Assembly (NCBI RefSeq): GCF_001428545.1
Contig: NZ_LMHZ01000056.1
Location: 297,270-361,269 of the forward strand
DNA length: 64,000 nucleotides
Origin: Noviherbaspirillum sp. Root189
GTDB lineage: Bacteria > Pseudomonadota > Gammaproteobacteria > Burkholderiales > Burkholderiaceae_D
Direction: 5' to 3'
Made by a program: the position numbers and the translations under genes. This document shows, in pieces, positions 1-7,924 of the stretch; position 1 is the first letter of the stretch, and the number at the start of each line of letters is the position of its first letter. The notes beneath the pieces are model-generated. The model had not been told where the DNA came from, searched no databases, and saw nothing but the letters and a program-made list of their open reading frames with translations.

Positions 1-662
1 TGGCGCAGCTCGCCATTGACCCAACAGCGCACCCGGGTTCGGGTGCCGTCGAGTTCGTCGGCAGTCACAAGCCAGGGACCCATTGGGCAGAAATTATCGA
101 AGGACTTGCCCATGTCCCATTGCTGATGGCGCATCTGCACATCGCGGGCAGTAACGTCGTTGACAGCGGTATAGCCGAACACATGCTGCATCGCGTCGGC
201 GCGCTGAATGTTCTTGCCACCACGGCCGATGACCACCGCCAGCTCCGCTTCGTAATCAATCTGCTCCGAGACTGCTGCGCCCGGCAGGCTGACATCGTCG
301 TATGGGCCAACTACGCATTCAGGTACTTTAGTAAAAACAATTGGCCAAGACTCAGGATTGGCATCGTTGCCCTTGAATACCGACGCCTGCAATTCTTTGG
401 CATGCGCGTGGTAATTGCGGCCGACGCACCAGATGTTGCGACGTGGCAACGGAATCGGTGCTTCAAGTTTGATCGCCGAGACTTCCATCTCTGGCCCGTC
501 CGTTGCCGGCAACATTTTTCCAGCCGCTACTATTTCGATGATCGCCAATGCGCCGCGCTCGGCTTGTTCCTTTGACAAAGCCAAGGGCGTCACCTTTGTC
601 TGATCCGCCGACACCAGCCCGACGAAACGTTGGCCGTCCACTCGATAACTTGCAATTCGCAT
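1..662 (-). CDS. Fumarylacetoacetate hydrolase (FAH) family protein, 3' end outside the window
   Basis: A leftward reading frame opens with ATG at 660-662 and stays open to the window edge, giving about 220 residues of a family that is usually 280-330 long. It carries the FAH-family landmarks CVGRNYHAH and the acidic metal-site segment DYEAELAVVIGRG, then a VNDVTARDVQ stretch. The family (acylpyruvases, 2-keto-4-pentenoate hydratases, fumarylacetoacetases) uses Mg/Ca to hydrolyse C-C bonds or hydrate aromatic ring-cleavage products. It is divergent from an AraC regulator, which may control it. The exact substrate cannot be read from the sequence. The gene is cut by the window, not visibly broken. 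Confidence 0.88.
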   Translation of the reverse strand, partial: MRIASYRVDGQRFVGLVSADQTKVTPLALSKEQAERGALAIIEIVAAGKMLPATDGPEMEVSAIKLEAPIPLPRRNIWCVGRNYHAHAKELQASVFKGNDANPESWPIVFTKVPECVVGPYDDVSLPGAAVSEQIDYEAELAVVIGRGGKNIQRADAMQHVFGYTAVNDVTARDVQMRHQQWDMGKSFDNFCPMGPWLVTADELDGTRTRVRCWVNGELR

Positions 663-754
663 TAGTTCATCCTTCCACGATGATGTTGCCGCCAGGGCAA
701 GCTGCCAAGGCGCTGTTCAGGTGGATTCGAGTGTAGGAAGAGATGACAAAACGC

Positions 755-801
755 GCTTATCGACCGGTCGCGTGGCTTATCTAGCTGTCTTAAGGCTTAT
801 C
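755..801. promoter_or_regulatory. Three GCTTATC direct repeats at 20-bp spacing between divergent genes
   Basis: The heptamer GCTTATC occurs at 755-761, 775-781 and 795-801, each exactly 20 bp after the last. That is about two helical turns, so all copies face the same side of the DNA. The array lies between the FAH-family gene and the araC-type gene. AraC-family proteins commonly bind direct repeats of this kind. Assignment to the adjacent regulator is an inference. Confidence 0.5.
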
Positions 802-896
802 GCTGAGTCTGATATCTTTCGCATGAATAGCTGATATCACTAAAAAGTGTGGTTACAATCGACCGACACGCCGAATACCGGTGGGAGGAGACAAGC

Positions 897-1745
897 ATGT
901 CAGAGGCATACGCTTTTCACGAAGGCCCCTTCGGTCAGGCCATTGTGCTGGAGTCCCGTACCAGTCTCGTGGCGCACTCGCACACAGAGTCGCAGGTGGC
1001 GTTCTGGCTAGGCGGCGCCCGCGCCAAGGCCCAAGTCGGCAATACCATGGTGCATTACGCAGAGGATGTCGGCGTTGCGACCAATGCCTACCAGCTGCAC
1101 GACATGGCGCTGCTGGAACAGAACGGCACTGCGGTGTTCTTGCTGCTGATGATTTCCCGCGATTGGCTCAATGAGCGGCGTAAGGCCACCGGCCGCCCTT
1201 TTCTATTTCCTTGTCCTCGCATCCCGATCGACGACAACCTGCGCAAGGCCTGCTGGCGGCTGCTGAACATTCTCATGACAAACAGCGGAAACCGTGCGCT
1301 GATCGATGCTGAAGCCGAAAGCCTGATCGATGCCTCAGTTGCAGCGGCAACCGGCTCCAAGGAGGCAGCCGGCGTGCGGATGTTGCCGCCGCTGCTCGAC
1401 CACCGCCTGCGCACTGCCATTTCTCTGATGCGCGACCACGTTGGAGGCGGCATCGGCGTCGAGGAAATCGCCGAAAAAGTGGGCGTGTCGCGCGCGCATT
1501 TCTTTGTGCTCTTCAAAGAGCAGCTTAACACCACACCCCAGGTATTCTGGAGCGCGCTGCGCGTGGAGGAAGCAATGCGGCGACTAATCGCACCCAAAGC
1601 GACGCTTACTGACGTCGCCTTCGATCTCGGGTTTTCTGCGCCCAGCAATTTCTCGCGCTTCTTTAAGGAACATATCGGCGTCTCCCCTTCCACTTTCAGG
1701 CGCGCGGCAATCGGCCAGTCCTCGCAGACGCAGATGACAGCCTAG
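897..1745 (+). CDS. AraC-family transcriptional regulator
   Basis: A 282-residue protein with a C-terminal AraC/XylS DNA-binding domain (last 105 residues or so). It has both helix-turn-helix units: VEEIAEKVGVSRAHFFVLFK, and later TLTDVAFDLGFSAPSNFSRF followed by a GVSPSTFR end. The N-terminal half is an effector-binding region without a clear family call. The ATG at 897 was chosen over a GTG at 849 because GGGAGGAGA lies just upstream and the 16 extra residues look unlike the family. It is divergent from the FAH-family gene, with three direct repeats between them, so it is a candidate activator of that gene. The stop codon lies inside a perfect hairpin. Confidence 0.9.
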   Translation: MSEAYAFHEGPFGQAIVLESRTSLVAHSHTESQVAFWLGGARAKAQVGNTMVHYAEDVGVATNAYQLHDMALLEQNGTAVFLLLMISRDWLNERRKATGRPFLFPCPRIPIDDNLRKACWRLLNILMTNSGNRALIDAEAESLIDASVAAATGSKEAAGVRMLPPLLDHRLRTAISLMRDHVGGGIGVEEIAEKVGVSRAHFFVLFKEQLNTTPQVFWSALRVEEAMRRLIAPKATLTDVAFDLGFSAPSNFSRFFKEHIGVSPSTFRRAAIGQSSQTQMTA

Positions 1746-1775
1746 TGGTGGAAATAAGCAATTTCCACCACTAGG
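1741..1775. repeat. Perfect 15-bp inverted repeat, 5-nt loop, overlapping the araC-type stop codon
   Basis: The arms 1741-1755 and 1761-1775 are exact reverse complements (cctagtggtggaaat and atttccaccactagg) around the loop aagca. The TAG stop at 1743-1745 is inside the left arm. No T-run follows on either side, so a standard intrinsic terminator is not supported. It could protect the 3' end, act as a Rho-assisted terminator, or mark the junction where the LysR gene downstream was truncated. Confidence 0.6.
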
Positions 1776-1795
1776 CTGGTCAGTGACGATCTTGC

Positions 1796-2155
1796 GTGGG
1801 CCACTCGGATACTCGTCCAGCAGCCGCTGAAAGAAGCGCCTGGCGGCTGCCTTGTCACGGCGACTCTGCAACGGAATGGCATGGCCTGGGGCTGCCAAAC
1901 ATCGTTGTCGAGACCCGTTCCATCGTGGTTCTCAAAAGCCTGGTGATCAATGCCGGCTTTATTAGCTGGATGCCGGCACCGATGTACGAAGTCGAACGCA
2001 ACGCAGGTCTGATTGACGCCCTGCCTATCGAGGGAGCACATGCGGAACGTACCCTGACCGCTTTCCGTCGCCGCGAAGGACTGCTGCCAGGGCCCGCGGC
2101 AAAGCTGATCGAGGAACTGCGCAGGATCGCTGAGGCTCCGGGCACCCGCGGCTGA
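1796..2155 (+). pseudogene. LysR-type regulator, C-terminal remnant
   Basis: The frame encodes the end of a LysR substrate-binding domain: LGLPNIVVETRSIVVLKSLV, then FISWMPAPMYEVE and RREGLLPGPAAKLIEELRRI, all typical of the last 100 residues of this family. No helix-turn-helix or first half of the effector domain precedes it. The sequence upstream is the hairpin and the AraC gene. It is therefore read as a truncated gene, with the 5' two-thirds deleted. The GTG at 1796 is only where the open frame begins. Confidence 0.6.
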
Positions 2156-2287
2156 CAAGCTTGCCGTTGCTACATCCGCACCGGCTATAAGGTCCAGGCT
2201 ATGTTTGACATGCTGCTGCTTATATTCGTCGCGCATAGCCGACGGCATGGCGATTCCCATTTGGGGAAATGGTGACTTCTAGCACAT

Positions 2288-2390
2288 TGGTATACCGTAC
2301 CCCATCAGTACGGAGAATATCGCCCACATTTCGGCCTATTTTTACTTAAATTTAGCATCATGGTATACATTATATAAATCTTGGTGTACT
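2288..2390. promoter_or_regulatory. Repeated TGGTATAC-type sites before the gntR gene
   Basis: Three similar sites occur: TTGGTATACC (2288-2296), ATGGTATACA (2360-2369) and TTGGTGTACT (2381-2390). The first contains the perfect dyad GGTATACC. They resemble the TGGT-N-ACCA class recognised by FadR/FCD-type GntR repressors. They sit in an AT-rich promoter region 43-145 bp upstream of the GntR start, so autoregulation is likely by inference. Confidence 0.5.
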
Positions 2391-2432
2391 TTAATAGACA
2401 TTAAAGAATGTATTAACCGAGACAATAAACGT

Positions 2433-3149
2433 ATGGACACCCAGACTGCCCGCCTGTTAGTCGAACTCCGCGACCTCATCATGAAGGGCGCCTTCGCCGC
2501 CGGCGAGCGCCTGGTCGAAGCGACGTTGTCGGAAAAACTGCAAGCATCCCGCACGCCGGTGCGCTCCGCGCTTTTGATGCTGGAACAGGAAGGCCTGGTG
2601 CAGCGCGTACAGGGCGGCGGTTACGTGGTGCGCAAGTACACAGCGCGCGAAGTTTCCCAGGCCATCGCAGTCCATGCCAACCTGGAGGGAATGGCCGCCC
2701 GCCTGCTTGCGGAGCAGGGAATGGCGCGAAATCTCAGTGACGAACTGCAGTCCTGTCTCGATGAAGGAGACCGGATCACCTCCGCCGAGAAGATGGAAAT
2801 GGAAGCCATTGCCGCCTACCTCGAGATGAACAACCGCTTTCATCAATTGATTGTTGATGCCTGCGGCAATGAGGTGCTCAAGCAATGTCTGGCATCGATA
2901 GACCGTATTCCATTTGCTTCCGCCGGCGGCATGCTGCCGTTCCAGTCCAAGCAAGCACATAGCGATGAACTGATGCGGTTCGCCCACCGCCAGCATCACA
3001 TGCTGGTCGATGCCCTGCGACGCGGACAAGGTGCGCGTGCGGCGGCGCTGTCAGAAGAACACAGGCAAATTGCCTTGCTGAACCTGAAGCACGCCACCGA
3101 ACACAGCGGCGAAGACAATCTGATTCCTATCCTGCGTCTGGCTTCCTGA
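2433..3149 (+). CDS. GntR-family (FadR/FCD type) transcriptional regulator
   Basis: A 238-residue protein with an N-terminal winged helix. It has the classic segment LSEKLQASRTPVRSALLMLE at about residues 31-50, then a wing (GGGYVVR) and an FCD all-helical ligand domain from about residue 75. The metal/ligand-site residues of FCD proteins are suggested by the NNRFHQLIV and HRQHHMLVDAL segments. It lies 150 bp upstream of the ABC importer operon on the same strand and probably regulates it in response to the imported compound. TGGTATAC-type repeats upstream and a 20-bp palindrome downstream are candidate operators. Confidence 0.9.
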   Translation: MDTQTARLLVELRDLIMKGAFAAGERLVEATLSEKLQASRTPVRSALLMLEQEGLVQRVQGGGYVVRKYTAREVSQAIAVHANLEGMAARLLAEQGMARNLSDELQSCLDEGDRITSAEKMEMEAIAAYLEMNNRFHQLIVDACGNEVLKQCLASIDRIPFASAGGMLPFQSKQAHSDELMRFAHRQHHMLVDALRRGQGARAAALSEEHRQIALLNLKHATEHSGEDNLIPILRLAS

Positions 3150-3209
3150 CAAGCCGGTCGCTTATCGGCACCGGCGCTGATGGTCCGCCGGCATATCGAT
3201 GTGAATAGT

Positions 3210-3229
3210 CCTTTTCCGGCCGGAAAAGG
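3210..3229. promoter_or_regulatory. Perfect 20-bp palindrome between gntR and the importer operon
   Basis: ccttttccggccggaaaagg reads the same on both strands over 20 bp with no spacer. It lies 61 bp after the GntR stop and 73 bp before the binding-protein ATG. Uninterrupted symmetry suggests a dimer-binding operator rather than a terminator, since it leaves no loop and no T-run. Its sequence differs from the TGGTATAC sites upstream of gntR, so a different regulator may be involved. Confidence 0.5.
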
Positions 3230-3301
3230 CGCTGTGCCGTAGCATCCGCAATAAAACAAAAGATTCGTGCACCAACAAAGCATCACAACAACGGAGACAA
3301 C

Positions 3302-4510
3302 ATGAACTACCCTATCAATCTGAAACGCAGAACCCTCGCAGCTGCTCTCGCACTCGCTGCTGCTGCCGCTGCTGCAGTTCCCACCGTAAGTTTTGCCCAG
3401 GCCGACAAGCCGATTCGCGTTGGCTACACCATGTCGCGTACCGGCCCGTATGCGCCGGGCGCGCAAGTATCGCAGGAACCGAACTACCTGCTCTGGGCCG
3501 AACAGGTCAATGCCGCCGGTGGCCTGTCAGTCAAGGGCCAGAAGCGCAAGGTCGAACTCATTGCCTACGACGACCGCAGCGAAATCGAAACCGCTGTACG
3601 TACCTACGAAAAACTGATGGGCAGCGACAAGGTCGATTTGATTCTGCCGCCTTGGGGCTCGGCGATGAACTTTGCGGTCGCCCCACTTGCCAACCGTTAC
3701 GGCTATCCCTTCCTGGCGCCGACTGCGCTGTCCCGCAAGCTGATCGACATGCAGCTGCCGTATTTCTTTTCGCTGCTGCAGCAGCCGGACAAGATGATGG
3801 GCGCCCTCGCCGACATGCTCGCCGCAAATGGCGTCAAAACCGCTGCGGTGATCTATATGGATGACCTGTTTGGCATCGAGAACATGGCATCGCTGCGGGT
3901 CGCCCTGAAGGAAAAGGGCATTCAGATTGTCGAAAGCAAAAGCTATCCGCTCGGCGTGAAAGATTTGTCGCCGGTGCTCAAAAGCATCAAAACCATCAAT
4001 CCGGACGCATTCATCGGCATTACCTATCCGCCCGACACCATCCTGGCATCGACACAGGCGCGCGAGATCGAATTCAATCCGAAGTTCTTCTACGCCTCGG
4101 TTGGCACCGCATTCCCGCTCTACAAGCAGCGCATCGCCGCCAACGCGGAAGGCGTGCTCGGCATGGGCTCATGGAACCCGAAGGTGACACCTGCTGCCAA
4201 GGCCTATTTCGATGCGCATGCTGCGCAGATGAAGAAGGAACCGGACCGCTGGGCCAGCGGCCACGCATGGGCAGGCCTGCAGATTCTGCAGCAGGCGGTT
4301 GAGAAGGTCGGCCTCGATCGCAAGGCATTGCGCGAGCATATCGCAGGCAACGAGTTTGACACCATCCTGGGCAAGATCCGCTTCCAGCGCGGCGAGAATG
4401 CGAGCATTCCGGGCACTGTCGGACAGTGGCAGGGTGGCGAATTCGAAGTCGTGTGGCCGCCGTCACGCGCCACAGCCAAGCTCGTGACGGCCAAGCCGGC
4501 CTGGAAGTAA
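3302..4510 (+). CDS. Branched-chain-amino-acid-type ABC transporter, periplasmic binding protein
   Basis: A 402-residue type I periplasmic binding protein (Peripla_BP_6). A Sec signal peptide covers about residues 1-34: a KRR n-region, an alanine-rich core and cleavage after VSFAQA. The mature start, KPIRVGYTMSRTGPYA, is typical of LivK-like receptors. A good purine-rich site (ggagacaac) precedes ATG 3302. It is the first gene of a five-gene Liv importer and supplies its specificity. In this subgroup ligands are often aromatic acids, amides or short organic acids rather than amino acids. The aldehyde dehydrogenase that follows fits an aromatic or aliphatic aldehyde route (inference). Confidence 0.92.
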   Translation: MNYPINLKRRTLAAALALAAAAAAAVPTVSFAQADKPIRVGYTMSRTGPYAPGAQVSQEPNYLLWAEQVNAAGGLSVKGQKRKVELIAYDDRSEIETAVRTYEKLMGSDKVDLILPPWGSAMNFAVAPLANRYGYPFLAPTALSRKLIDMQLPYFFSLLQQPDKMMGALADMLAANGVKTAAVIYMDDLFGIENMASLRVALKEKGIQIVESKSYPLGVKDLSPVLKSIKTINPDAFIGITYPPDTILASTQAREIEFNPKFFYASVGTAFPLYKQRIAANAEGVLGMGSWNPKVTPAAKAYFDAHAAQMKKEPDRWASGHAWAGLQILQQAVEKVGLDRKALREHIAGNEFDTILGKIRFQRGENASIPGTVGQWQGGEFEVVWPPSRATAKLVTAKPAWK

Positions 4511-4574
4511 GCCACCGGCCTGTAGCAGTTCGCCGCAGCTCATAGCAGTCCGCAGCACTTTTCGAGTATAGAAA

Positions 4575-5450
4575 ATGGATCTTTCCCTGTTTGCCGACCT
4601 GGCGGTGAACGGCCTGGTGATCGGCGGCATTTATGCCGTCATCGCCATTGGCCTGAACCTGCAGTACGGCCTCATGCGCATCCTCAACATCGCCCATGGC
4701 GAGTTCCTGATGATCGGCGCCTTCCTCACCTTCACGCTGCACACGCTGACAGGTGCAAGCCCGCTGCTATGGCTGCCGGTGATCGTGGCCTTGTGCTTTG
4801 CCGGCGGGCTGCTCCTGCACCGACTGGTGTTCAGGCGCCTGACCGCGACCTCCAAATCTCTGGACCAGGTGGAAGAACGCAGCCTGATCATCGGCTTCGG
4901 CCTGATGTTCATTCTGCAGAATGCCGCCAGCCTGATCTGGGGCGCCGACATTCGCGGCTATGACTTCATGAGCGAACCGGTCAAGTATGCCGGCGTGGTC
5001 GTTACTCAGAACAGACTGCTGGTGCTGTTCCTGGCGGTGGCGGCGAGCGTCGGATTGATCATGCTGCTGCAACGCACGCTGCTCGGCAAGGCGGTGCGTG
5101 GCATGCTGCAGTCGCCGCTGGGCGCCTGGCTGGTCGGCATCGACACGCAGCGCCTGCACCCGTTTGTGTTCGCGCTCGGCATCGCCATGGCGGGACTGGC
5201 CGGATCGCTCCTGAGCATGATCTACGAGGTGTCCCCCAACATTGGCGAGACCTATACCGTCATGGCACTGATCGTTATCACCCTGGGTGGACTCGGCAGC
5301 ATCGGCGGCAGCTTTGCCGCCGCCATATTGCTCGGTCTGGTGGAAAGCTTCGGCACCCACTTCACCAACCCCTCGCTGAAGATGCTGTTGAGCTACGGTA
5401 TTTTCGTTCTGATCCTGATGACCCGACCAAAAGGCCTGTTCGCAAAATGA
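4575..5450 (+). CDS. ABC transporter permease, LivH type
   Basis: A 291-residue inner-membrane permease with about eight hydrophobic segments. It opens with the LivH-typical stretch LVIGGIYAVIAIGLNLQYGL and then ILNIAHGEFLMIGAF. The loop near residue 190 (GMLQSPLGAWLVGIDTQR) matches the EAA-like ATPase-contact region. It forms the translocation pore with the LivM-type subunit. Its stop overlaps the start of the next gene by 4 nt (ATGA), showing translational coupling. Confidence 0.93.
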   Translation: MDLSLFADLAVNGLVIGGIYAVIAIGLNLQYGLMRILNIAHGEFLMIGAFLTFTLHTLTGASPLLWLPVIVALCFAGGLLLHRLVFRRLTATSKSLDQVEERSLIIGFGLMFILQNAASLIWGADIRGYDFMSEPVKYAGVVVTQNRLLVLFLAVAASVGLIMLLQRTLLGKAVRGMLQSPLGAWLVGIDTQRLHPFVFALGIAMAGLAGSLLSMIYEVSPNIGETYTVMALIVITLGGLGSIGGSFAAAILLGLVESFGTHFTNPSLKMLLSYGIFVLILMTRPKGLFAK

Positions 5451-6388
5451 AAAAATTCATGAGCTTTGTGGCCCTCGCAGGTATTGTCCTGGCTGCCGGT
5501 CCCTGGGTCTTCTCCGACTTCTGGCTGTCGCTGGCGATGACCTGCATGATGTACTCCGCGTTAGCGGTGAGCTGGGCCATGTTCAGTGGCACCACGCGCT
5601 ATCTGTCGTTGGCGACCTCCGCGCTGTTCGGCCTGGGAACCTACACTACCGCGATGGCAATGCAGCACCTGCCCTGGCCGCTGCTAATCGCGGCGGGTGG
5701 ACTAGTGTCGGCGCTGTTCGCCTTGCTGGTAAGTGCTGCGGTATTCCATCTGCGCGGCACCTACTTCGCGGTACTGACGTTCGGCCTTGGAGAGTTGGTA
5801 CGCCACTCCATTACCTATACCGAAAAGAGTGTGTTCGGCACGGTTGGCCGGGTGCTGACCGAAGTCCCGTCCAACGAGATACTGTACTGGACTATGCTGG
5901 TGCTGGCACTGCTGGCCATCGTCACCTACAAGCTGGTGTCGGTGTCGCGCCTGGGCATGGCGATGCGCGGCATCGGTGCCGACGAGCAGCGCGCCGCCAC
6001 CTTCGGCGTCAACACGCGTGTTACCAAGCTGGCCGGCTTCGCGTTGAGCGCCTGGTTCGCCGGCGCCGTCGGGGCTGCCATGGCGGTGCGATGGACCTAC
6101 ATCGATCCGCATTCCGCTTTCAGTCCATTGATCGGTTTTCAGACCGTGCTGATCGCCATGATCGGCGGCGCGACCACCTGGCGTGGCCCGGTGATCGCGG
6201 CAATCGGTCTGAGCCTGCTGTCGGATGCATTGCGTCTGAACTTTCCGCATGCCTATCTGGTCATTCTTGGCGTGCTGCTGATCGTGTGCGTGCTGTTCAT
6301 CCCTGGCGGCATTGCCAGCATCAAATGGAAAAACCTGTTCCGCAGGAGTGATGGCGGTCTGGTCGCAGGACACAAGGAGGCAGCATGA
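5447..6388 (+). CDS. ABC transporter permease, LivM type
   Basis: A 313-residue membrane protein and the partner of the LivH-type permease. It contains LivM landmarks: LRGTYFAVLTFGLGELVRH, the cytoplasmic loop RLGMAMRGIGADEQRAATFG, and GGATTWRGPVIAA near the end. It overlaps the previous gene by 4 nt and the following ATPase gene by 4 nt. The length is normal and nothing unusual is visible. Confidence 0.93.
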   Translation: MKKFMSFVALAGIVLAAGPWVFSDFWLSLAMTCMMYSALAVSWAMFSGTTRYLSLATSALFGLGTYTTAMAMQHLPWPLLIAAGGLVSALFALLVSAAVFHLRGTYFAVLTFGLGELVRHSITYTEKSVFGTVGRVLTEVPSNEILYWTMLVLALLAIVTYKLVSVSRLGMAMRGIGADEQRAATFGVNTRVTKLAGFALSAWFAGAVGAAMAVRWTYIDPHSAFSPLIGFQTVLIAMIGGATTWRGPVIAAIGLSLLSDALRLNFPHAYLVILGVLLIVCVLFIPGGIASIKWKNLFRRSDGGLVAGHKEAA

Positions 6389-7110
6389 GTACATCCATGC
6401 TTTCGGTGCAGGGATTGGGCATGCAGTTCGGTGGCCTGAAGGCGCTCGCCGACGTCACCATGGAAGTCAAACAGGGCGAATTCGTCGGAGTCATTGGTCC
6501 CAACGGGGCTGGGAAGACCACGTTCTTCCATGCCATCAGCGGAGTCCATGTGCCGACTTCGGGCACAGTGCGTATCGATGGCCGTGAGCTTCAGGGCCGG
6601 AGCCCGGATGCCTTCTGCCGCGCCGGCGTGGCACGCACCTTCCAGACGCCGCGCATCTTCGGCGACATGACGGTGCTGGAAAACGTACGCTTTGCCTTCC
6701 TGTTCGGTAACCAGGGCGGCGATGTGAGCCTGGTGGACAAGGTGATTGGAGAAACGCATCTGGCTACCCTGCGCAGCGAGGTCGCCGGTGCATTGCCGCC
6801 GGCCCGTCAACGCCAGCTGGAGATCGCCATGGCCCTGGTGACCGCTCCGCGCCTGCTGCTGCTGGACGAGGTGGCAGCCGGGTTGACTGAAGGCGAAGTC
6901 GAAGACGTGGCAAGGCTGATCAGGCACTTGCACGATAGTTATGGCTTGACCGTGGTCTGGATTGAACATGCGGTGCGCACCCTGATGAAGACGGTCGACC
7001 GTGTCGCGGTGTTGAACTTCGGCCAGCTGCTGGCCGATGGCACCCCGGCCGAGATCGCCGCCAATCCCAAGGTCATCAGTGCCTATCTGGGCGATGAGGT
7101 GGTGGAATGA
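6385..7110 (+). CDS. ABC transporter ATP-binding protein, LivG type
   Basis: A 241-residue ATPase. The Walker A motif GPNGAGKTT is at about residues 38-46, Walker B is LLLLDEVAAGL, and the switch His lies in WIEHAV. The signature region reads LPPARQRQLEIAMAL in place of the common LSxGxQ, so the usual SGG/SYG serine-glycine is weakened. This is worth noting, although LivG signatures do vary. It pairs with the LivF-type ATPase to power the importer. The start overlaps the livM stop and a GGAGG site lies upstream. Confidence 0.92.
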   Translation: MSTSMLSVQGLGMQFGGLKALADVTMEVKQGEFVGVIGPNGAGKTTFFHAISGVHVPTSGTVRIDGRELQGRSPDAFCRAGVARTFQTPRIFGDMTVLENVRFAFLFGNQGGDVSLVDKVIGETHLATLRSEVAGALPPARQRQLEIAMALVTAPRLLLLDEVAAGLTEGEVEDVARLIRHLHDSYGLTVVWIEHAVRTLMKTVDRVAVLNFGQLLADGTPAEIAANPKVISAYLGDEVVE

Positions 7111-7829
7111 GCACAGCCATGAATGTACTGCTTGAAGCAAAACGCTTGTCCGCAGGCTACGGCCCTCTAGAAATCATCCGTAACATCAACATCCAGGTAC
7201 TGCAAGGCAAGCTGACAGTGATCGTTGGGCCGAACGGCGCCGGCAAGACAACCCTGATGCGGGCGCTGTCCGGCATCCTGCCCCTCGGGCAAGGCGGGGT
7301 TGCGCTCGCCGGCAATTCGGTCGAGTCCTTCAACGTATCCAGGCGCGTCTCTAGCGGCCTGGTGCTGGTGCCGGAAGGACGTCATCTGTTTGCACAGATG
7401 ACGGTCGAGGAAAACCTGGAGCTTGGCGGTTATCTGCTGCCTTCCGCCGAGCGGCGTCGCCTGATGAACGAAGTTCTGGCGCTGTTTCCGCGTCTTGCCG
7501 AGCGGCGCCAGCAGCTGGCTGGCACCATGAGCGGGGGCGAACAGCAAATGGTGGCGGTGGGTCGGGCAATGATGGGCAAGCCCAAGTGCATGCTGCTGGA
7601 TGAACCGTCACTCGGCCTGGCGCCAAAGATGGTCGTCGAATTGTTCCGTATCTTGAGGCAGATCTGCGACCAGGGCACCGGCGTTTTGCTGGTGGAGCAG
7701 AATGTACGGCAGGCGCTTTCCGTCTGCGATCACGCCTATATCCTGGAGCAGGGTCAGGTCGTGGCGGAAGGTTCCGGACAAGAACTGCTCCAGGGTGAGC
7801 GAATCAGGAAGTCGTATTTGGGGCTGTAG
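7107..7829 (+). CDS. ABC transporter ATP-binding protein, LivF type
   Basis: A 240-residue ATPase with Walker A GPNGAGKTT, a canonical signature MSGGEQQMVAVGRAMM, Walker B CMLLDEPSLGLAP and a switch His region LLVEQNVRQAL. The segment VPEGRHLFAQMTVEENL is typical of LivF. It overlaps livG by 4 nt. It completes the importer and is followed, 95 bp later, by the aldehyde dehydrogenase gene. Confidence 0.93.
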   Translation: MSTAMNVLLEAKRLSAGYGPLEIIRNINIQVLQGKLTVIVGPNGAGKTTLMRALSGILPLGQGGVALAGNSVESFNVSRRVSSGLVLVPEGRHLFAQMTVEENLELGGYLLPSAERRRLMNEVLALFPRLAERRQQLAGTMSGGEQQMVAVGRAMMGKPKCMLLDEPSLGLAPKMVVELFRILRQICDQGTGVLLVEQNVRQALSVCDHAYILEQGQVVAEGSGQELLQGERIRKSYLGL

Positions 7830-7924
7830 AGAAGCAATAGGACAAACAAATGGCCAAACCAGCCAGGCGCTCTTCTAGCCTTGGCTGGGTTTTACTCACA
7901 ATTCAACTTGATTGGGAATCGATA

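Noticed and set aside
4074..4742. Long antisense open frame over the binding-protein and permease genes
   Set aside because: The sense strand encodes well-conserved transporter proteins; the antisense product is Arg/Ala/Gln-rich and has no motif. High-GC codon bias opens such frames.
5702..6394. Antisense frame opposite livM
   Set aside because: Gln/His-rich shadow with no family resemblance and no ribosome site.
7850..7924. N-terminal extension of the aldehyde dehydrogenase
   Set aside because: The residues before 7925 do not align with the family and contain a hydrophobic stretch unsuited to a cytosolic ALDH; 7925 gives the usual start.
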